From positions 31,094,371 to 31,158,370 of the forward strand of contig JAAALK010000285.1 of NCBI GenBank assembly GCA_019279435.1: a stretch of DNA of 64,000 bases, given 5' to 3'. Source of the stretch: Zizania palustris. Taxonomy: Eukaryota > Streptophyta > Magnoliopsida > Poales > Poaceae. Position 1 is the stretch's first letter; each line of letters begins with the position of its first letter. A model generated the notes under the pieces. The model saw only the letters and a program-made list of their open reading frames with translations. It did not search any database and was not told the origin of the DNA. Positions 60,401-64,000 of the stretch are shown here, one piece after another. The translations under genes and the position numbers were made by a program.

Positions 60401-61106
60401 GAGGACTACTTGCCCCAACTTCGGCATAGAACCATCTCAGAACCCAATCAGTATACCATCTGGCATTGATGGCCTTGGTAGGAAACTGAAGGGCATACTC
60501 ATCTCGAAGCCTAAAGTTGATACTACCGAAGGCTACTACTACCTTTTCACCTCCGGAGCCTACGAAGGTCTTTGGTTGGCATGTTGCTCTATGAAGTGCA
60601 GCGAAGATCTCTGCCCTCCCCTCACAGCCTTCGGCTCTCAAGGCCCATTCGAAGATAGCCAGTCTAGCTACCGCATTCGGAGATAACTGAGGGAGGGTTA
60701 CATGGAACAGATCAAGTACCTCCGCCAGAAAGTCTACTGCAGGAAGACCCAAGCCGGCTTTGAAGAAGGCTTCAAATACAACTACTTCTCCGGGTCTTGG
60801 CGATGGAATCATTTCTTTGCCTGGCTTCCGGATCATAACTCCATTACTAATTTTCCCTCCCGCTGCGATTGCCAATGACTCTCTCTTGCAGGTAGAAGGC
60901 CCCAACTGGAAAGATTGATCCAAGTATTTTGTTGATGGCGGGCACAGACCTTGGTCATCGACGATTTGGGGATTTCTCCCTCCTGCCGCCATGGATGTCA
61001 CTGCCGGTATCGGAGGTGCCGCCGCCAACGCTGCCGCCGCTGCTGCTGCAGCCGTCTGCTGCCGAGCCAAGGCCGACGGAGGTGCAGATTCCTTAGTCTT
61101 CACCAT
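57493..61106 (-). pseudogene. Antisense five-exon gene of element J (best copy)
   Basis: Exon 1 61106-60161, exon 2 60087-59455, exon 3 59384-58958, exon 4 58885-58061, exon 5 57972-57493. Introns are 73, 70, 72 and 88 bp, all GT-AG, phases 1, 1, 0, 0. Exons 1, 2, 4 and 5 are fully open. The only lesion I see is a one-base deletion near 59200 in exon 3, identical in D. About 1,103 residues would be expected without it. Residues ~105-180 (GEVVVFEAFF, LPQLSPNAVARLAIFEWALRAE) resemble the putative gypsy-type transposon domain. A KKVARKPRKP basic patch, acidic/Ser-rich segments and a ~140-residue coiled coil in exon 4 follow. No signal peptide or membrane segment is evident. Function is unknown. 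Confidence 0.8.
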
Positions 61107-61223
61107 TGTGGTCGCCGGATTGCTTTGAGGAAATGGAGGCTAGGGTTCAAAGAACTCAAAGGGCTAAAAAGTGTTTGATTGCGAGAATGCGGTGAAAAGG
61201 TAACCGGGTAAGTTCTAGGCCCT

Positions 61224-61232
61224 CTATTTATA
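61224..61232 (-). promoter_or_regulatory. TATA box for the antisense gene (J)
   Basis: TATAAATAG on the minus strand, 118 bp upstream of the ATG at 61106. The stretch 61233-61550 is non-coding. Confidence 0.65.
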
Positions 61233-61550
61233 GCCTAGATTTCACTTTTTTACCGTTAGTCCATGTCGTTTCGCATTCCTGCCATTACTTTTCTCCGAGA
61301 TTAGCGCTTACTACAGTTTCCGTTAGAAACAGAAAACTAACGGCTATTTTCTCTAAGTCTAAAAGACTTTAGAACTTCTTGGGTCGGTTCTAAGATAGTT
61401 CGAAAAGCAATTATCTTAAGACTGATTCGGAGTTTATATCTTCATGCATTTCGGAGATGAACTAAAAACCAATAACCCCTATGTTTGGTTATCTTTTCCT
61501 TCCGTATACTGCTCTCCTAATGTTACAGGTCAAACGGAGAAGCGTATTCG

Positions 61551-61581
61551 AGAACATTTTGCAAACTTCAAACATGGAACC
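61551..61581 (+). repeat. Copy of 5' host flank in place of the polypurine tract (J)
   Basis: AGAACATTTTGCAAACTTCA and the following 11 bases equal 50532-50562, the element-G sequence left of the 5' LTR. In A, B and D this place reads CGAGGGGCTAC. The junction overlaps by AG. Confidence 0.92.
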
Positions 61582-62075
61582 TGTTGGGGGAAAATATCTC
61601 ATCTTCGGGGTTATTGCCGAAGCAGCATAAAGGCAGACAGCGGATTCGAAGGTTCCCTACGATCATCTTCGAAGATACCCGGAGTCAAGTTCGAAGTACG
61701 AAGATAGGCATTGGTTCGGAGTACATCTTCGAACTAAGGCTTTTCAAGATCTTTTCTTCCAGCTAAGATGGAAGACTTATCTTCTTTCTCATTAGATTAG
61801 TCTTTTACCATTTTAGCCCTATTAAGGGAACCGAATAGTTTCCACTATGTCGGTTGTAATAGAGGGGTAAATATGTCTTTTCCTTAATATTTGGGCCTAT
61901 AAATACCCCCCATTTCACCCTGTAATAGGGACCGAATACAAGTTATTCAATACACACATTCGAACTATTCTAAGTTATTATCCTTTCGGAGGCTTAGAAC
62001 AGTTCTCTTCGCAAACACTTCGTTTGTTAGTTTCTACTCTACAGAAACCTGTTAGCGTAATCTTTTACGCCAACA
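61582..62075 (+). repeat. 3' LTR of element J
   Basis: 494 bp, with four substitutions and one C-run length difference from the 5' LTR. Confidence 0.95.
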
Positions 62076-63539
62076 GAACCCTTGTAACTTGGACAACATG
62101 AGTTATGCAGAACTCAGGTCCAAAAACAAAACTAAAACAGATCAAAAATCGCATCAAAGATTGAATCCAGACTGAAAACACAACACAACTTGGCAGAAAT
62201 CAGAAGTTTTTAGAACTTTTTAGGCACTTTGTTGGATAGAAAAATATATGTAGCAGTGGTCAAAACCTTTTGCAAATTTCAAACATGGAACCATTGAAAC
62301 GTTGACAACAAAAGTTATGTATAACTCTGGTCCAAAAAATAGAACCAAAACAGATCAAAAATCGCCTCAAAGATTGAATCCACACTGAAAATAGAACTCA
62401 ACACAGCAGAAATTAGAAGTTTCCAGAACTTTTTAGCACTTTGTTGGACAAAAAAATATATGCAGCAGTGATCAAAAGTTGTTGCAAACTACAAAAATGG
62501 AACCCTAGAAACTTGTACAACAAAAGTTATGAAGAACTCATACCCAAAAACGGCATCAAAACAGTTCAAAACTCAGCTCCAAAAGTGAATCTCCAAAGGA
62601 TGAACAATACCTGCATTGGAGATCTTGGCAGCGCTGTAGCCACGCAGAAAATTCTCGAGATTATGAACTCTTTAAAAAGAACAAAAATGGCTGAACACTT
62701 AATATAATTTTTGTGGTTGGTAGCCCCCAAAATGACAACCAAAAAGTCCCACAAACCCTAGGCCTTTGGGTCCTTTATATAGCAAGCCCATTAAGGAAAT
62801 CTCCAAAATGCCATTAGGGTAAAAGTTCCAGGTATTTACCTAATTGCCATAATGAATTTTCAGAATTACAAATTTTGAAAAATTCATTAATGCAAACTCC
62901 TAATTTATTACATCATTGACCCTATTCTTTTAATATTTTTTTCAGAATTAAGAAATCCAAAAAATACTAAAAGATTACACTTAATCTAGACGACAAAACA
63001 GAAAAAACTCATAATTACTGGAATTAAAAACATTTTCTGATGCGACTGTTTTTAGTAAAAATCGACAAAGCCTCCTTGATCGCCGACATGTGACGCCAAT
63101 CCGCGAACTCGACCGCCAGCAAGTCTCTCCCGCTCTCGATCCCCTTTAGCCACCTGATCACTTGCAATGTCCTCCCTTTCGCTTACTTGACCATCACTCT
63201 GTCTTGACCATCCGTCTATCCATGTCTTGCTCTATCTCCTCGTGCACTCCTAAGATCATCTCCAACTTCACCCTGCATCCTTGATCCTCTGGCATTGAGC
63301 TCCCCGCTTGACCCTTGATCACCCGCCATTGACAGTTGGTTAGCATCTCCACCCTGGACACATGAGACAGGCAAAACACGAAACGTGACGCACACCGATC
63401 CCCTTGGCATCCACTCTCCATATCCACACATCGATCCCATCGATGCAATCAAACAATCACTCACTCATCACTCAACCTTGTCAATCACTCATCATACAGA
63501 CAAAAACCACAGTGCGACCTCACTTGGTTTCATAGGTAT

Positions 63540-63999
63540 ATGATACCGGTTCGATGATTCATACTTGCAAATTGTTGCAGGGGCTGAGTAGGTCAAGGAA
63601 GTGTGCTAGTGGCACGATGAATGTCCACGTTGGAAATGGTGCAAGTGTTGCAGCGTTGGTCGTCGATGTTTATTCACTGCCACTACTGTTAAGACTAGTT
63701 TAGGAATTGAATAATTGTTATTTCATTTCCACCTTAGGCAAAGACATAATATCTTCTTCATATTTAGGAGAAGATATTTTTGAATTCTTAATAAAGAACA
63801 AGAGTTGTTCGATATTCTCGAATGGTTTGCTTTATGGCGTTTGTCCATTAGTGAATGGACTTTACATCCCGAGTCTTGGAAAAGCGCATGTTTATAATGT
63901 TAGTACATAGAAATGATGACTCAATAATTTGAATCATTCCTACGTCTAGCATTGTCGCTTAGGTCATATAAATGAGAGGTGCACGTAGAAGCTTCATTG
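63540..63999 (+). pseudogene. Copia F protease region
   Basis: Continues F after the GGTAT duplication. It encodes YDTGSMIHTC, the DTG-type Copia aspartic protease active site, then VGNGASVAAL and ELNNCYFISTLGKDIISSSYL, all typical of plant Copia pol just before integrase. Stops occur near 63699 (TAG) and at 63908-63910. Element G inserted a few bases before the catalytic aspartate codon. The rest of pol lies beyond the window. Confidence 0.85.
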
Positions 64000-64000
64000 T

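Larger units (their letters stand above)
50563..62075 (+). mobile_element. Tat-clade element J, full length and youngest
   Basis: 5' LTR, PBS, gag, protease-pol, tandem repeats, antisense gene, 3' LTR. GAACC is duplicated at 50558-50562 and 62076-62080. The LTRs differ at only about five places. Coding regions carry few lesions. The 3' LTR is not preceded by a polypurine tract but by 31 bp copied from the 5' host flank (61551-61581). Confidence 0.93.
25526..63534 (-). mobile_element. Sirevirus-like Copia element G, gag only
   Basis: Minus-strand element with LTRs TGTGAAACC...GATCCCACA of about 2.0 kb, each broken by a Tat insertion. GGTAT flanks it at 25521-25525 and 63535-63539. Next to the 5' LTR lie the PBS and a gag with CCHC knuckle. 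Next to the 3' LTR lie several polypurine-tract-like motifs, a Sirevirus hallmark. Without element K the interior is about 3.7 kb and has no recognisable integrase or reverse transcriptase. It therefore looks like a deletion or non-autonomous derivative that depended on a helper. Confidence 0.82.
50021..63534 (-). repeat. 5' LTR of element G (interrupted by J)
   Basis: Parts 50021-50562 and 62081-63534, about 2.0 kb joined. The outer end reads ...TTTCATA where the other LTR has TTTCACA, so the terminal TG on the minus strand is mutated to TA. No gene is present. Promoter TATATAAA at 62781-62774. Confidence 0.82.
10674..64000 (+). mobile_element. Copia element F (oldest host element, split by insertions)
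   Basis: A plus-strand Ty1/Copia element with 5' LTR, tRNA-Met-type PBS, a 1.1 kb leader, gag and the start of pol. The gag is split at 13253/25272 by a solo LTR and again at 25525/63535 by element G. Removing both insertions with their TSDs gives a continuous gag-protease order: UBN2-like gag, CCHC knuckle, DTG protease. The remaining pol and 3' LTR lie right of the window. The gag and protease layout suggests the Tork/Angela type; this lineage call is tentative. Confidence 0.85.

Overview
This window is a nest of LTR retrotransposons from a plant nuclear genome. It is probably a monocot, and a grass is the best guess. The evidence is Ty3/gypsy Tat-clade elements with two RNase H domains, a Tekay/Del-like solo LTR, a Sirevirus-like Copia element, and an antisense protein resembling a domain I know from rice gypsy-type elements. 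I see no host gene, rRNA, tRNA or CRISPR array. Almost every coding region is broken.

Layout. (1) 1-382: minus-strand Tat protease fragment, joined head-to-head to element A (Tat, plus, 381-8572, 3' part only). Element A sits inside element B (Tat, 3' end only, 8573-10672). (2) From 10674 to beyond the window end lies Copia element F (plus): 5' LTR 10674-11449, gag 12610-13253 and 25277-25520, protease 63540 onward. F is split by two insertions. (3) The first is a minus-strand Tekay-like solo LTR, 13254-25271, TSD GTTGT. It carries the inside-out Tat element D, 13851-22684, TSD GGTGT. (4) The second is Sirevirus-like Copia element G (minus, 25526-63534, TSD GGTAT), which has gag but no visible pol. 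Its 3' LTR holds Tat element H (25850-37115, TSD CTCGA/CTCGG). Its 5' LTR holds Tat element J (50563-62075, TSD GAACC). Its interior holds Tat-type element K (minus, 39867-47363, TSD TAGTG). The order of insertion is therefore F first, then the solo LTR and G, then D, H, J and K.

The strongest biological signal is a long gene on the strand opposite pol in elements A, D, H and J, and in part in B. It lies between pol and the 3' LTR. In each full copy it can be read as five exons with canonical GT-AG introns of about 69-118 bp, conserved phases 1-1-0-0, a TATA-like box about 100 bp upstream of the ATG, and about 1,100 codons. It has an N-terminal block like the putative gypsy-type transposon domain, a disordered middle and a long coiled coil. 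Pol and this gene are convergent and separated by family-specific tandem repeats.

Two rearrangements deserve attention. D has U5 ends at both termini, flanked by one TSD. In J the 3' LTR is preceded by a copy of the host sequence that flanks the 5' LTR, in place of the polypurine tract.
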